From: Vitis vinifera
Taxonomy: Eukaryota; Streptophyta; Magnoliopsida; Vitales; Vitaceae
Length of the DNA stretch: 64,000 bases
Reading direction: 5' to 3'
Assembly: GCF_030704535.1 (NCBI RefSeq)
Contig: NC_081807.1
Coordinates: 4,877,001 to 4,941,000 of the forward strand
The position numbers and the translations under genes are program-made. Under the pieces are notes generated by a model. The model saw only the letters and a list, made by a program, of their open reading frames with translations, was not told the origin of the DNA and made no database searches. Each line of letters opens with the position of its first letter. Position 1 is the first letter of the stretch. Below are positions 44,141 through 57,068 of the stretch, in pieces.

Positions 44141-44869
44141 GATTGTTACTACATGTGTAATAGAGAATCAGGGGAGGAGCTTTTGTGGTGTGTTGAATTG
44201 ATATTTCATGCAAGATATCTCAATTCTTTAATTTTATTTGTAATTTAATAACATTAATTAATCTCAACACTTTTAACAACGAGTAAATGATAACTAAACT
44301 CACATAAGAACACCAAATATATATAGAAAAATCATCTAAGAGTTCCCCTAAAACTCCATAAATCTAAAAAAAAAAAGGTACAAGTTGAATGATAGCAAAT
44401 AAATTCACTTGGGTAAGGGCATTTGAAGGCCATGTGAGATGTTTGAATGGCTTTGGGACATTTGAATGCCTCTTTCCAATTTGAATAATTTCTTTATTGT
44501 CATCTACCTAAAAATTAACCAACTCTAAATGAGTTCGAAGTTCACTATAACCAATAAAACAGTGCATAGTAAGATGCATCTACCTCATTGTAAAAATGAA
44601 AAAAATTCGAATACATCAGTAAATGTCATCTCATAAAATATTTTTTTATTAAATATAATATCCAAAAATATCATATAAAAAATATATGAATTTAGTATAT
44701 GCATATTTTATTCTATCATATTTAATCAATCAAGTGTAAATTAATGAAATATGAGAGGCAATAATAAATTATTTAAATTATTATAATTAATAATTATATT
44801 TTCTTTTCCTTAAAAGGGCATCATAAACCCAAAAATTGAGTTCTAAATCTGCTGAAATGTCAGTGACGT

Positions 44870-45440
44870 GAACAAAATTTTTGGAATGCCATTATGCGAG
44901 ATTCCAAACGACACCGTTTAGAGGGGGTTTCGTAACTTCCATTTTGTAGTATAACTTACACAGACACATTTTCATGAAGCCTAAAATTTATGCCAAGGTT
45001 TTTGGCAGGAGGCCAACTTGGTGCTCTTAATTTATTGGAAGTTTCTTTCAATGTCATTAACCATACGAGCAATGACCTTACTCATCGGGATGTTCTCTTT
45101 TCTGATTGAGTGCCCTTTTTTAAAAAAATTATTTTTAAAAAAATTTAATTTCAAATAGTAAAAAAGTTTTAACACCATTTTTGTAACCAGATTTTAAAAA
45201 CCATTTTATTTTTAATATAAGTTTCTAGAGTTCTTATATTTTATATAAAACTCAATTATTATAATTATTTTTAAAAAAAAAGTGAATCTTGTTATGAATA
45301 ATGGAGTTAGTTACAGAAATTTATTAATTAGGATACGAAAACTTGTGAATGATCATTAGACTCCAACCATCCATTTGGAGTCTGGCACTGAGTCCATCAG
45401 GCAAACAAGTAGCACCTTGGCTATGATCTTTATTTATATA
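44870..45440 (+). pseudogene. KH-family relic: promoter, intron 4 and exon 5 scrap (copy 7)
   Basis: The palindromic motif at 44906-44919 and promoter text are fused, without exon 1, to intron 4 sequence ('tttttggcaggaggccaact', compare 2290-2420). An exon 5 repeat scrap follows at about 45357-45435 ('ccaaccatccatttggagtc'). Everything between is deleted. Confidence 0.65.
44906..44919 (+). promoter_or_regulatory. Palindromic promoter motif AAACGACACCGTTT
   Basis: Same motif as at 3457 (inverse) and 11688, retained although the gene body is lost. Confidence 0.45.
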
Positions 45441-46220
45441 GCAGGAATTTTATATGACGCACATGTATATTATTATGTGATATTTATTTAAATATCAAAT
45501 TAAATATTATGGCCTAATAAAAAATAAAGCTAAAATCCTATTGGTTAGTTTTTCAGAAGCGAGTTTCCTAAATTAAAGGCTTTTTGGTGGAAAATGCACT
45601 CCTTATTTTATAAAGGAACTAATCTTCTTTCCATCTTATAAAATAAGCATTCTATTCTATCAATAATATGCATAAGAGAAAACCTAAGGATAAAAGGGTT
45701 AAGTGAGAGAAACATGGTTTCTACTACGCTTATTGTTTGGTCTCTTCAAGAATTATCTATGGATTAAAGCTACGTCATTTCTAAATAATGGAACTTTGAA
45801 AATCATATTATTCTAAAATCCTTGACTATTATGATTGATGCAAAATTAGGGTTTGATTTGCATAATTAAATAATTACTTACATGTGGTAATAAAGTGATG
45901 GTTCAAGAACTTATGATTTTCCTCGAAAGATTATTCTATGTTTCCCTCTTACGATATCAAATTTTGATGAGAGAATTAAATTTATTGATTGTATTTTTTT
46001 CGCTGCAATTGAATTGTTTTGTTGATATTTTATGTTCAATTTCTTTCCAAAATCATTTATAATGGTTTCAGGTTATTATATAAATTGCGATCATTGTTTG
46101 ATGGGGTTTTTGAATTGTTTGATTTGTTTTTCTTCTTCTGTAAAAATTCTTAATGTACCATATGATTCAAATTGCCATGAACATTGATGTAACATATATG
46201 CGTATGAATTATGATTTTTA
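45440..46220. other. Intergenic, possible degraded LTR
   Basis: Sequence such as 'tctattctatcaataatatg' and repeated short 5' UTR-like text resembles copia LTR leader regions, but no ends, primer site or domains could be found. Left unassigned. Confidence 0.3.
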
Positions 46221-46221
46221 A

Positions 46222-46600
46222 TTAATACCTCTAATTTTTAATTAATTATTTTGGAAAGTAATTACTCTTATGCTTTAAAATTAGAAATAAAATGGAAATT
46301 ATGTCCAAACGACCTCTAAAAGAGTTAAATTTATATTTATGTTAATTTATATTTGATTGGAAGAAAAAAGAAAAAAAAATCTTATTTTCCCAAGTTGAAT
46401 TAAAAAATAATAATAATAAGCAAAGAGATAGTGATATATTTTAAATTGTTGTATTATTAAATCCATATTATTCTTTAATGTAAAAAAGGAAATTCCCTTA
46501 AGAATTGACATAAATATCTTTTGCATTGTAGTGTGACTCCAAAATGGCACCGTTTTGGTGAGGGTGGTTTGCGTTTCCTTCCTTTTCTTCCTTCAAATGT
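46222..46600 (+). repeat. KH-family upstream flank (partner 9513-9860)
   Basis: Near-identical to 9513-9860 and continuing into the palindromic motif and 'ttcataacactcct', the family 5' UTR. Exon 1 is missing after that. Confidence 0.7.
46542..46555 (+). promoter_or_regulatory. Palindromic promoter motif AAATGGCACCGTTT
   Basis: One arm altered (AAATGG). No coding exon follows within 400 bp. Confidence 0.4.
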
Positions 46601-46984
46601 TCATAACACTCCTTAAAAATAGTCTGAAAATAATATAAAATAATAAAAAAATGTTATTTATAAATATATTATTTTATGTTTTTAAACACGCTTCCAAAAT
46701 AAAAAACAGAAAACTGTTCTAAAAAACAGTTCCCCAACACATCCTTAGTTTTTTATTTTTTTAACAACAGAAAATTATTAATTTTTTTTTTAAAAAAAAA
46801 AAGTCAAGCATGTTTTTCTATTTTTTGTTTTTTAGAAAATAAAAAACAATCTCTGGATTTGCCAACCTTATCCTTTTGAGCGCAAATGGGTGTTTAAGAT
46901 TCTTAGCAGGCTACTATTTGTCAATAACAATGATTTGTTGTAAATTGGTTGAGTAAAGTGAAGCTGGACCATCTTATGCAAGTC

Positions 46985-47160
46985 AATAACAACCGCAGAC
47001 AATAACTGAAAGATAGAACGACTTAGAAAGGATCAGCTCAACCAAATCCCAGAGACGGTCCCACAGCATCAAGCACCAGCTGCAATCAACCATTCAGCAG
47101 CAGGGAACTGTTGTCTTGCAAACTGAAGGCAGTGCTGGTTAACCACTATTTTTCCCTTTT
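46985..47160 (+). pseudogene. KH-family 3' UTR relic (copy 8)
   Basis: 'gaacgacttagaaaggatca', 'gagacggtcccacagcatca' and 'ggaactgttgtcttgcaaac' match the array exon 3' UTR plus the sequence beyond LTR 10. Because no LTR interrupts it, this copy shows the uninterrupted ancestral target ('gtcccacagcatc'). Confidence 0.75.
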
Positions 47161-47784
47161 TTTTTTCTTCTTTTGGTTCATCTCCATCTTGTAGAAAAAG
47201 AGAAATAATCCTAGCATTAATGTTGGCCGAAGTAGGGTCTGATGTAAATTTTGCGGATAAGATCTTAGATAATGCAGGTGGAGTTGCAAGCTAGCTTCAT
47301 CAGATAAGATTTGATGGCATTGTGTGTCACCATGCAGTATGGACAAATTCCTTTTATTTGCTTACACATGAATCATGAGTTCCCTCGGATAAACATAGCG
47401 ATGATCATTTCTATCTGATGATCTAAATTATTTATTAACATGTGCCTCAAAGCTAATCTGATATTAAAATTTACGAAAAAAATTTATATCTCAAATTTTA
47501 AACTTTTTAAAGTAATTGTTAAGAGCACATGGGAATTCATACTCTTTCTAATATAAAAATGGTAAGTGTATAAAATCAGTGAGTAGTGCAGTGGTGCATT
47601 TATAAGAATAATGGGTCAATTGAACTTGGATGCATGATGCATCTCACTCAATGGTCAGGCTCCTTTTACCTATCATTTTGGTTTCACCGGGTAAGGAAAT
47701 TTGATTCGGAGGTACTTCATTACCTGTTGGTTCTCTGTGATCCTTCTATTAAAATTTGTAGAACTATCAAGTTTCACACATGAT

Positions 47785-47856
47785 GGATCCGTGGCGCAAT
47801 GGTAGCGCGTCTGACTCCAGATCAGAAGGTTGCGTGTTCGATTCACGTCGGGTTCA
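47785..47856 (+). tRNA. tRNA-Trp (CCA)
   Basis: 72 nt with complete cloverleaf. The acceptor stem GGATCCG pairs with CGGGTTC through two wobble pairs. D-arm GGCGCAATGGTAGCGC. The anticodon stem TCTGA/TCAGA encloses the loop CTCCAGA with anticodon CCA. T-arm GCGTGTTCGATTCACGT with the TTCGATT loop, discriminator A. No intron. A short T run follows about 14 bp later ('gttcttttt'), as expected for RNA polymerase III termination. Confidence 0.93.
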
Positions 47857-47859
47857 ATT

Positions 47860-48471
47860 CCCTGTTCTTTTTAAAAAATTTCGGCCTCTTGAGCTTGTTC
47901 CCGGAGTAGTTTGATAATTACACTACATTCACTATATATTATTGCACACGCCCAAACATCATTTGTTTTAGAATTAATCTTATTTATCTTGTTGAGGTTT
48001 TAACTAAATTCACTTAATCATATGAAAGAGATTGGATAAAATGTAAAACCAGGAGTAACCCTTTTTGTTCACTGTAATGAGAATTGAGAATTTATATGGA
48101 TAAGAAGAAGCATCTAATCTTATAACAGAATGAGAGATTTGTATGAGGGTCGGTGGAGAGGAATATTAGGTACACTGTTACAGTACTATAATGCAAATTG
48201 TACATACATAAGAGTACACCTGCCACTTAGGAATGGTAACAACTAACAACAAAAACAAAAACACCACATCACTAAGACAAGAAGCATTCGTGGGCAACGT
48301 TGGAGTTCTGACTGACCCAGATAAAGAGAGATTTTGGAATCATACATATGCCCTCCCTTTTTTGTCCTCCAATTCACACACAATTACCCCAGACCCAGAA
48401 GTGAAGTCTCTGACTTTCTGTGAAGATGTTGGTCTTCTTCTTCACTTCCCCCAACAGCCACGCTTTCATCC
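47860..48471. other. Intergenic and SnRK2 3' UTR
   Basis: No separate gene. The part nearest 48472 is expected to be the 3' UTR of the minus-strand kinase gene; an 'aactaacaacaaaaac' A-rich stretch near 48240 lies beyond it. The frames at 48233-48679 on the plus strand are antisense shadows. Confidence 0.5.
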
Positions 48472-49663
48472 TCACATTGCATACACTATTTCTCCACTGC
48501 TATCAATATCGAGGTCGGGATCCGTCTCCAGATCCTCCTCCATTTCGTCATCAATGTCCAGGCTGCCTGTCAGATATTGGTTCAGAGACTGGGTTCCAGC
48601 TGCAGGTATCATAGCTTCCCCTATTATCCGCATAATTTCATCGATTGACTGCATCGGCTGCTCAGGTTCTTCATATTGATTGTCCATCTTAGTTTCATCC
48701 ATGAGATCTGCTGGGAGGTTCTTTAGAAACCACTCATGGTTCCTGATCTCAGCAATCGTTATCCTCTGTTGAGATTTTGATATTCAAGGGAATCAAATTT
48801 GGTCAGAGTTCAATTTTCTGTCTTATATCCTTAATTACATCAGGGAAACAAAGCTACACAGACAAGTCATTGCATCAAGATCTACAAGGCAGGAATAAAC
48901 TAGGTTTTTTTTTTTTTTGGTTCCTTTCTTTCCTTGCAGTCTTCTTCTAAACATATCCTATCAGTAAGACTCCAGCAAAATCAAGAACCCAGCCCCCTAC
49001 CTTCTTCCCAAACCACCACCTTTTTCCAGAAAAAATCATGAAGAGAAGACAAATGAATAACTACAAAGAATATATAATTTACATAAAACTTAAGAGAAGT
49101 ACAAATAAACATACAGTTGCAACGTTTTGCAAGTTAATTAAGAAACAAGAATCCAAATAAATGATAGTTAATTTTAAAAATACTGAATGTTAAGCCTGAC
49201 AGGATACAAAAAGAACTCCATTCCCCATAATCAAAACACTAAAAAGGAAAGGACTTATCATACTACCACATTGTGTAATTCATACTCTCCTCAACTTAGT
49301 TGCCAAAATATACCAGAAAGGTCCAACTATAGTACATGCAAAGAGCAACAACTCTTTTACCAATTTTGATTTTCTGTTGAAATCCCAAGCCACACAGAAA
49401 CAGTCTCTCAAATCTTTTATAAATAGGCTTTCAGGATATCTCCTTTGCTGTACATTTGACTACATATATAATTAAAAATACATGGAGATATGCAAACATA
49501 CATGTATAAATGTGGAGTTTAATTTATCCAAGTCCCATGAAATGACATTCTTTCCACTCAAAATCCGATTATTATTCTAACAAGCACACACCAATCAAAA
49601 AAAATTATTCTAACAAGTGCGCGCACACACCAACAGAGACCAACAGAGAGAGAAAGAGGGGGG

Positions 49664-49696
<33 letters not shown>

Positions 49697-52600
49697 GTGG
49701 AAGAAAAATAAAAGGAATCAGCCCAACAAATAAATAAACAATGCAAGGGTGCTCAGATGAATATCAATAATGAAAGCACTAAACATGTTACCAATACCCA
49801 TGAACTTGCAAACGAAGATCTGTAATTAAAAAATGTACTAACCGTTGCAGGATCAGCTACAAAAATCCTTGAGATCAGATGACGGCACTCAGGAGATATA
49901 TGAACATAATCTGGAATAGAATACTGGACTTTCAAAATTCTCTGCAAGAAACAAACAATCATTTAAAATTTTCAATTGAGCTGCCATATGCAGTAATTAT
50001 GCCTGCGCAAATACCTGTATTGTCTTGTGGAAGTTCTTAGGTTCCTCAGGGTCCTCAAATGGGTAAGCACCCACCAGCATTACATATAAGGTTACCCCAC
50101 AAGACCATACATCTGCAATCTGAAAATGTGATCAAATATCAGAGCAACAAAACATTAGTAAGTCTAAATATTTTGGTGTTCTCATATAACCATTATACTC
50201 ATACAAACTACATTTTCCAAGTCACATAATGAAGACAGTGGTCTGCTTTTGATGTCAATGGTTTACATGAAAGAACAGCTGTCCTAAAACTTCAACATCT
50301 TACATCAAGTATATGTGGTTTTGACCAAGAAACAAATAATATAGGCTTAAAACATCAGTGAAACAGTAGAAACAGAATAGAAAAAACCACCAGTCAATTT
50401 TCTTTCATCAACCAGTAAATTTCATAAGAGCTAAATGTCACAAGATGCTTCAAATGACCCTCCCCATGGGCTTATATAGGAGGTAGGAAGCTTCTAAAGA
50501 CCCCTGGAGACATCTACACTTAGCTACAAAGTGGAAGAGTATGGAAGCTTCTAGAGAGGGCTAGAGATGTTCACACATCTCTATACTTGGCTAGGAGAGC
50601 ATTGGAATAGTGTGGGGTGTTCTAGAGCCTTCCAAAGGCATCTTGTACATAGACTAGTGTAGGAGCTTCTAGATTATTCTTGATTTGTAAGGAACCCTTC
50701 AAGGTTCTAGAGACTTCCTAAGGTGCCTATAAATAGATTAAGGCCTCATTTGGCCAAGGCACCACCCAAAATCACTTCCTAACCAAGCAAGTGAGCTTCC
50801 AAAGCATTGTAAGCATCCTTTGAGAGAAATAAAAGTTTTCATTTTTTAAGTGTTTCCTACTACGCCTTCTAAAGCTTCCAAGTCGTAAGCATCTTAGTCT
50901 AGTAAGTTAAGCATCGGAAGTAAGGTTGCCTTAACAAGACCAAATGTCTTGACTTGTCTAAGTGTCGCACGAGCTTAGGAAAAGACTAAGGTGGCGTTTG
51001 TTTTTTTACTTAATTCTAAATAGAACCTTAATACTTAATAGTATTAAATATTAGGTTGTTTGTTTTTGTAGTATTTTATTTCTATTAAGTATTAAAAAGT
51101 AAAAAAAATCATTGTATTATTTTTTCTATTTAGAAAAAGCCACATATTCTGACTTTTTCTATTTAGTAAAAAGTTTATAAAAAGTCATGAAAAAGTAAAA
51201 AAACAAACAACCTAAATTCTAAAACTAAATGGTTTTCAGCAAAAAGCCAAAAAAACAAACACCACCTAAGTCTGTGACATAAAGCTCTTGTTCCTTCAGA
51301 TAGATTGACAAAATAGGACTACCTTATATGCTAAAACTGTCATTTCCACAGAATCTGTACACCATATAAATTTAACTCAGGTAATTAGGACATTAATTTA
51401 CCTTCCCGTCATATTCTTTCTTAAGTAAGACTTCAGGAGCAATGTATGCAGGGGTTCCAACAGTCGATTTTGGTTGTGAATGCAGCACTGAGGACTGAGA
51501 AAAACAGCCAAAGTTAAATATATAGATATCAAAATAAAAAATAGCATGAAGAGGCAGGGGCAGCAACAGATGAACATCAAAACAATTGTTTTATTACAAA
51601 CAACTAAAACCATAAACACTAAACATGCAAATTCACTCAGATCACTGCTCATAGGATGTGAAAGCCCCTAATATATATATATATATAGCATTCAAACAAC
51701 TACACAGTAGCATACTTCTCATTAACTTTTCAGTCTCAAACCTGAATGCTGAAGATTTGATATCATATATACCAAACAAAGATAAGAACAAGTACAATAA
51801 AGACAGCGAAGCCTATAAAAATAAAAATAAAAATAAAAAAGAATAATAAAGACAACTAAGTACCTTGGAGTACCCAAAGTCACAAATCTTCAAACGAGGA
51901 GCTGGGCTTCCATCTAACAGTGTGTTCTCCAATTTCAAGTCACGGTGGCATACTTGCTTCAAAAAGAAATACAACATGAAATCCAACTTAATCGCCTAGT
52001 TCATTTTTTTCAGGCAAATAATAAAACAGAGGTTAAGGCAGAAAACTAAAAGTTTGAATACCATCGCATGACAGTAGCTGACTCCTGATACAAGTTGTTG
52101 GAAGAAGAAACGTGCCTGCAGTACAAGCTAGAGAAGGTAAGCCATAAACGAGTGCGAGGAGAGTAACAGAAAACCAAATGAGCAAGTTGCATAAGAACCT
52201 CATCCTCACTGAACCGGCCGGCATTGCATATCCGCTCAAAGAGCTCTCCTCCAGAGGCATATTCCATCACAATAGCAAGGTGGGTTGGTGTCAATATAAC
52301 CTAGAGTATGATTAAAAAACATAAAATTATTGAACTGAGAATCATTCACTGGATAGAAAATGTGGTTGGGAAAAATTCATTTCGACCAGACCTCTTTGAA
52401 TCTGACGATGTTGGGATGCCTCAGTGATCTGTGGTTAATGATTTCCCTTTGTACATTTTCATCTATCTGTTAAACAAATGTAAAATAAGGTAAAACACAA
52501 CATCAAACTAAAAGGCACCACCTAAAAAGGCCCCAATTATACATGTCTTATAAGTAGTCAAGTTCCAACATCACACGGACAAAGTGAATGAATCAAGTCC

Positions 52601-54526
52601 AGAACTACAGCATGAGTCCATAGTTTGTCAGATTCTCAAAATTTTACCCCCATGTTAGCAGAAAAGCAAAAATTTTAGGCTATCATGTTTATTAAAAAAA
52701 AATGGATGGGATCCTGTATGATAAATCCAATTTTCCAAATCACAACAGTTGAATAACTTCATTTACTTCCAATAAAAATTGATAATCAATTTGGTTGGTT
52801 AGAACTAATTATTCTAGAGTGATCTTGCTGCAGAAGGTCCTAAATAAGACCCATTGGCTAGTGGGTTCCAATTTTCAATTGTAACATTCAGCAACCTTAT
52901 TGAAAAACTCATGAACTGTACAATGTTTAGCTCTATACAAATCAGGCCATATTGAAAACAACTCAGCCAACAGCCTAGTATTAACCATATACATTGCCCA
53001 TGCCTATCAAAAAGAAAACCTATATATACATTGGCAGTGATCATAAATGAGAAACCTTAGCTAATACTCAAGTTTTGATTTGCCAGATTTCCCAGCTATT
53101 TGTTCTTTAAAATAATCAACAATGAAGTCTTGACAGGATTTAAGTCATTACAAGATAAAAAACACATGCATGTTTTTAGATCCTACAAACATCCCAAGAT
53201 TTTCATCTCATTCATTCGTTTTTAAATGAGGAGAAATCTCCACCCAAAGAAGGAATTATCTCTGGCCCCACCCAAAGAAAAAAAGACAAAACAAGACCAC
53301 AATGTCATAGTTTTTAAAGGTGCACTTAAAGTGTGCCTAGGCCCAAGGCACGATCACTCCTTAGTTATATCACCTTGTTGGAGAGGGTACCTATTTTATT
53401 TTTCGTTTTTTAACAGACTTATTTTGAAAATTTCTAACCGTAATTGAATTATATAATTTCACTAATTTTTTGTTGAATGTTTATTTTAAATGTTTGAAAT
53501 CTTAAACTTTTTGTTATTTGGATTTTGGATCATATTTAAAAAACTAATATGCATCCCAGGTTGCATTTCACCTTGCTCAGGCATCCATATTGTGTTGTGC
53601 CTTCCACCTTTTAAATCTATGCACACCGTTAATTGGAAAGGCTGGAAAAGGACAACTGGAGAACCTCTTTAGGCTCATTTTGATTATTGAACTTCAAAGG
53701 GAAAAGAAATGAACTTATAATCTCACATGGTGGGTTGGTTAACTGTCAGCTGTCACAAGCTCGTTCTTCTCTTTTATTTTCAGTTAAAATCTAAGCATTC
53801 AAACAAAGCCTTAACCTTAACTAATTCCAATATCATGCCTACAATTAAACATCTCATAATAAAAATGAAATTGATGATCCTTCCAATAAAGGATGAGGTA
53901 GCCGTTATGATATTCCAGGTTTCCTTTTCTGTTCGTTTAAATTGTGGGGAATCAAAAAAGGCAATCATTGGTCCAATTCCATTACTAATTCTATATATTC
54001 ACACGCACTAAAACATGCAAAAACCAAGTAATTTTCTTCTTTTCTTTGAAATCTCGGCAAAAAGACAAAGCACCAATACCATCTACCCTTCAATATAACA
54101 AAAATGAAAGTACTTGCAATTAAAGAATGCAAGAAGTTCCCAATCCATTTTTCTATAGATTCATCATGACATAAGTGGCTAGAAAGCTAATTTTTCCAGA
54201 GACAATAATTGCTTCCCCAGAAACCCTGGAAAGACACTCCGAACCAAACAAAACATACACGAAAACAAACAAGACCCTTAAACATTCCAAAAGAAAGAAA
54301 ATCAAATTTTCCAAATTTCCAACAACAAACACAAAGATTAGACACTAACCTTCTCACCTCTTTCGATATACTTTACCGCAACTAGCTCACCAGTCTGCTT
54401 ATCCCTCATCAGCCTGGCCACTCCAAAATTCCCCGACCCGATGTCCCGCACGAGCTCGTACCGATCACTGTCGTGCATGATCGGCACGTCCATCGCCGGC
54501 CCCACCGTGATCGCCGACCGATCCAT
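48472..54526 (-). CDS. SnRK2 subclass III protein kinase (OST1/SnRK2.6-like)
   Basis: Nine exons: 54526-54350, 52466-52392, 52300-52199, 52115-52062, 51956-51864, 51494-51402, 50119-50015, 49941-49843 and 48765-48472. Together they make 1092 nt and 363 residues with GT-AG introns. Features: glycine loop GSGNFGVA, lysine in [11 protein letters not shown], catalytic [18 protein letters not shown], activation segment [21 protein letters not shown], then [12 protein letters not shown] and the acidic C-terminal tail ([14 protein letters not shown]) that in this subclass binds clade A PP2C phosphatases. Known family role: ABA-activated Ser/Thr kinase controlling stomatal closure, ion channels and ABF-type transcription factors in cytosol and nucleus. 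The start at 54526 ([20 protein letters not shown]) fits the family; an in-frame MSE lies just upstream. Introns 1 and 6 are long, and intron 6 holds an LTR insertion. No coding lesions. Confidence 0.95.
50436..51279 (+). mobile_element. Solo LTR in SnRK2 intron 6, with nested MITE
   Basis: Ends TGTCACA / TGTGACA (inverted, TG...CA) with TAAA on both sides (50432-50435 and 51280-51283). About 564 bp after removing the nested element. Contains a TATA-like 'gcctataaatagatt' and 'aataaaag' downstream, as in LTR promoters and polyadenylation signals. No internal retroelement genes. Orientation relative to the host gene is opposite. Confidence 0.65.
50991..51265. mobile_element. MITE nested in the intronic solo LTR
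   Basis: 275 bp with inverted ends GTGGCGTTTGTTTTTTT / AAAAAAACAAACACCAC and CTAAG on both sides (50986-50990, 51266-51270). The AT-rich interior folds back on itself. A related sequence is at 55424-55730. Superfamily not certain (hAT-like end type, but a 5-bp duplication). Confidence 0.75.
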
Positions 54527-55000
54527 CTCCGACAAACCCGCACTCTCCCGAACCCTACTCCGACGAGGCCCTGCTCATATTATACAAACCGTAAACCAGA
54601 TCGAAGCAGGAAGTTACGCGACGTGGCGGAACGGGGACCAGTCGATTGGTTGCGATTGGGTGGAGATAGGGACCGAAGATGTGGCCGAGCCCGTGAAGAC
54701 TTCACCCACCTCACACAGAGAGAAAGAGAGAGAGAGGTGTTCAGCAGATTTGGATTTCTAGGGTTTTATTTTATTTTTTTTGTGGTTGCAGAGGCGGTGA
54801 GGGAGCTCGTGAAAAGGCTCTGCTTTTTTTTTCTGCTCCTTCTCTCTCTTCTTTCTCTCTCCAGAACTTTGGGGCTGGTGGCCGTGAAGATGAGATATTT
54901 TTGTTTCCGGTGGCCGACCTTACTTTTTTATTTATTTACTTATTTTACTACCAATTATTGTTATTGTTATCTTCTCTGAATCAGTGAAATGTTTTTAAAT
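54527..55000 (-). promoter_or_regulatory. SnRK2 5' UTR and proximal promoter
   Basis: GC-richer than its surroundings up to about 54700, then pyrimidine/purine tracts ('agagagaaagagagagagag' at about 54717 on the plus strand), typical of plant 5' leaders. The transcription start cannot be fixed. No ABRE core was recognised with confidence. Confidence 0.4.
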
Positions 55001-57068
55001 TGGGATAGAATTACGATTTTACCCTTGGGTATTCTCTAGAATGACCAAACTGTCCTCCCCTGGTTAAATATGTTTTATAAATCATCTTCTACTAACTATA
55101 TATTTTAGTTTTAATTTTTTTTTTTTGGGAAAATAGAGTTACTATTAATAAAAATAAATTATTAAATTAATCCATTTAGTAATTTTTATATTTATCTATA
55201 ATTCACAAAAAAAAAAAAGAGAAGGACCAAATAACCCTAAAAGTATATATTTATGAGATTTTATTAAAAATAAATAAAATATTATAAGAAAAATTAAAGG
55301 AAATAAAATTTTTCTATATTATTCTTTAAATTATTTTTCTTATTGTCTCTTTTTATACAAATAATAAAGAAATTAAAATATAAGTTTTTAAGCTTTTTAT
55401 TGACAAATTGAATAAGAGAGTTAGAGCGTGTTTGTTTTTCTAACTTTTTATTAAAAGTAATTTTATTTTTTTATGTACTTTACTTCAAATTTTAAATGGT
55501 TTATTTTTTTATTTTTTTATGATTTATTATAAATTTTTAGTTAAATAAAAAAAATCAAAATATTTGATTTTTTTCTAAATAAAAAAATAACATAATAATT
55601 TTTCATTATTTTTTAATAATTAATATAAATAAAACATTATAAAAATAAACAACCTAATCATATAAAATATTATTTAGTTTTAAATTCTATTTAAAATTAA
55701 TTAAAAAAAACAAATGTCACCTAAATTTTAAAGGTGAAACAGAAATCAAAATTATAATTTTTAAAGGGTAATATTAATATTATAAAATCTTTTTAAACAT
55801 TTAAAAAAAATTAATTTAAATAAAATTAATCAAATAAGACATAAAAAGGGTAGTTAAGGTTTAAAAAAAACAAATAACTTTTTTAAAGTCAATTCAAATA
55901 GACCTTGATGGTTGGTTAAGTGGTTATCCTATCCCTCTTCATACATAATTTTATACCATGTAAAAGTTTTCTTACAAACTTAGACACCTCCAATCATTTT
56001 GGTCTTCCTACAGACCCTACCTTACTAATAATTTCCATTTAAAGAACATTTCCTGCAAACTCCCTCATTTATTCACTCAACCTCTCCTTGACTTCATCTC
56101 CAATTTTTTTCATTTCATTCATGTTGGACTTTAACTTCATTGGTTGGTTGTTGCACTTGACTTTTGTTCCTCCACCAACCATTTTTCCTTTTTTTAAAAA
56201 AAATATTATTTTTGTTAATGGTTTTAAGTTGTCAAAAGGTGAGGTCTTCAAATAATAATAATAATAATTATTGTTATTATTATTATTATTATTATTTAAG
56301 AAATAAATGTGGCCTCTTTTTGTGGTTGGTATAAGATGTAAAGGCATGTAGGTTATGGGAAGAGTTTACTTTCATTAAATTAAATCATTATTTCCATTTT
56401 TTTTTAGTTTTTTTTAGTTTCAAGTTTCAACATCACATGAGTAGGCCAATTCATCCACTCCTTTAAGTTTGGTTTGGATTTGAAAAATTAAATGTAGGGA
56501 CATTCTTTAAGTTATGATATGTTTGTGTTATGTGTATGAAAAGGTGACATCACTCCCTTTCTAGAAAATATTGGAATTTTCATCATTTAATTGGAAATTA
56601 CTCAAATTAGGATAAGAAAATGATTGAAATAGAATATTCTTGGACTTGACCATGGATGAGGAAACCTTTTACATGGACAAAAAGGCCCATGCATGGGTTC
56701 CTCATGCCACAAATATTTAGGATGTTATTAGGGTTTTTTTGGGAATTGTATGTGGAAGAAAGGGATAAGTCATCGTGGGTACATGCTATTTAAGCTAGTT
56801 GTTGACCTAATGAAAATGAATACTTGTTATGATCAATTAAAGTGGTTTGGTTTTCTATTTTCTAACCACTTCCCTAAGAAGAAAGTTGTCAATTTTAGTA
56901 AGAAGACATAGAACTATTTAATATTTTTAAAGACTTCAATATTAAATAATTTATTAAATCGATATAAGAGTCTACTTGAATTACCTTTTAACTTTGAGTT
57001 TTTACTCTAAAATAAGTGGAAAGGATAATGTTTGAGAATTATATTTTGAAAATTAATGTATTTACTAG
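55000..57068. other. AT-rich intergenic stretch
   Basis: No gene. 55424-55730 is a diverged relative of the intronic MITE ('gcgtgtttgtttttctaact' to 'aaacaaatgtcacctaaa'). An ATT microsatellite lies at 56250-56297. Short frames in this part are low-complexity. Confidence 0.55.

Noticed and set aside
45440..46220. Possible LTR
   Set aside because: LTR-like words but no ends, primer site, polypurine tract or target duplication, so it is left as unassigned intergenic DNA.
48233..48679. 148-residue plus-strand open frame
   Set aside because: Antisense to the SnRK2 last exon, which is conserved in frame and carries the known C-terminal tail.
53300..53640. Possible repeat in SnRK2 intron 1 ('gtgcctaggcccaaggcacg')
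   Set aside because: Resembles a common plant repeat motif, but inverted ends and flanking duplications could not be shown.
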